Assembly: GCA_013140935.1 (NCBI GenBank)
Contig: JABFSD010000094.1
Span: 1-5,250 of the forward strand
Direction: 5' to 3'
DNA length: 5,250 nucleotides
Source: Acidobacteriota bacterium
GTDB taxonomy: Bacteria; Acidobacteriota; Blastocatellia; RBC074
Part shown: positions 4,885 through 5,250 of the stretch, piece after piece
How the letters are laid out: every line of letters starts with the position of its first letter
Numbering within the stretch: position 1 is the stretch's first letter
Program-made: the position numbers and the translations under genes
Notes under the pieces: generated by a model
The model's database searches: none
Told to the model about the DNA's origin: nothing
What the model saw: only the letters and a program-made list of their open reading frames with translations

Positions 4885-5250
4885 TTATAAAACCTCACGC
4901 GCGTCGCCGGAGCGGCGCGTGATGCGTTGCCGGTCACAGTATTCTAAAAGGGGGATGGCGTATTTGCGGGAGATTCCGGTCAGGTCTTTGAAAGCGCCTA
5001 CGTCAAGTTTTGCGCCGTGCTGTGTTTTATAGGCTTGCAAGGTGGGAAGCAAGCTGTCGAGCGCAGTTTTGTGAAACACCAATTCACCGACGCGTACGAG
5101 TTCGCCACTGTTGATGAGCATTTGCGCGAAGCGTTGCGCACGCCCGGCGTCAATCCCTTTCACCTGTTGCAAGACTTCTTCGAGCGCGAGCGGTTGCAAT
5201 CCGGCTTGCGCGTAAGCCTGCGCGACGTGGTCTTTGGCGGCCTGTTCTTC
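4885..5250 (-). CDS. selB: Selenocysteine-specific elongation factor SelB, C-terminal part (5' end outside window)
   Basis: SelB is the cytoplasmic GTPase that delivers selenocysteyl-tRNA to UGA codons marked by a SECIS hairpin. The visible 121 residues are the end of the protein. The frame stays open to the window edge, so the gene continues past 5250; a TTG at 5199 is an internal Leu codon, not a start. The segment corresponds to the last two winged-helix domains (SelB-wing_2 / wing_3 type). The final one carries the signature [19 protein letters not shown] (visible residues 86-104) followed by DR and ITRRSGDAR (110-118), close to the family consensus with SRK, IPLLE and TRR. These C-terminal domains bind the SECIS RNA. 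The GTPase domains, and any selA, selD or selC, would lie beyond the window. A TAA stop at 4887-4885 ends it just before the 112-bp palindrome. Its presence implies that the organism makes selenoproteins. Confidence 0.9.
   Translation of the reverse strand, partial: EEQAAKDHVAQAYAQAGLQPLALEEVLQQVKGIDAGRAQRFAQMLINSGELVRVGELVFHKTALDSLLPTLQAYKTQHGAKLDVGAFKDLTGISRKYAIPLLEYCDRQRITRRSGDAREVL

Noticed and set aside
5197..5199. TTG at 5199 as the start of a 104-residue gene
   Set aside because: The frame is open upstream to the window edge and the protein is the C-terminal part of SelB, so this is an internal Leu codon.

Overview
The window most likely comes from the chromosome of an Acidobacteriota member, possibly Blastocatellia-like. 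The main evidence is the secreted sugar-dehydrogenase-like protein on the minus strand (2894-4753). After its catalytic domain it carries a C-terminal region resembling the 'Solibacter' C-terminal domain (TIGR03437 type), which is characteristic of this phylum. Moderately high GC, short signal peptides ending in Ala before Gln, and many intergenic palindromes fit this. The phylum call is firm to moderate; the class is a guess.

Layout from left to right: a short AT-richer flank (1-193); a secreted DUF1080 / 3-keto-disaccharide-hydrolase-family protein (194-847, minus); a palindromic REP/BIME-like element (929-1076); a DUF2167 membrane-anchored protein (1079-2017, minus); a 323-bp divergent intergenic region (2018-2340); a small outer-membrane beta-barrel-like protein (2341-2850, plus); a 13-bp hairpin in the 43-bp convergent gap (2855-2883); the PQQ-type sugar dehydrogenase fused to the TIGR03437-like tail (2894-4753, minus); a 112-bp palindrome with two perfect 49-bp arms (4772-4883); and the 3' end of selB, the selenocysteine-specific elongation factor (4885 to the window edge, minus).

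No operon or pathway linking all these genes can be shown. The four complete genes all encode exported proteins and selB is cytoplasmic. DUF2167 and the beta-barrel gene are divergent and could share a control region. The beta-barrel and dehydrogenase genes converge on the hairpin. selB and the dehydrogenase gene point the same way but are separated by the large palindrome.

The most noteworthy signal lies between the genes. Three gaps hold palindromes whose outer ends read GTAG or GTGG, the head motif of REP elements mobilised by RAYT (TnpA_REP) transposases. The best one is a composite of four hairpin units arranged A-B-B'-A'. A second notable pattern is that all four predicted signal peptides cleave just before a glutamine. 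I found no CRISPR array, tRNA, rRNA, transposase or defence gene.
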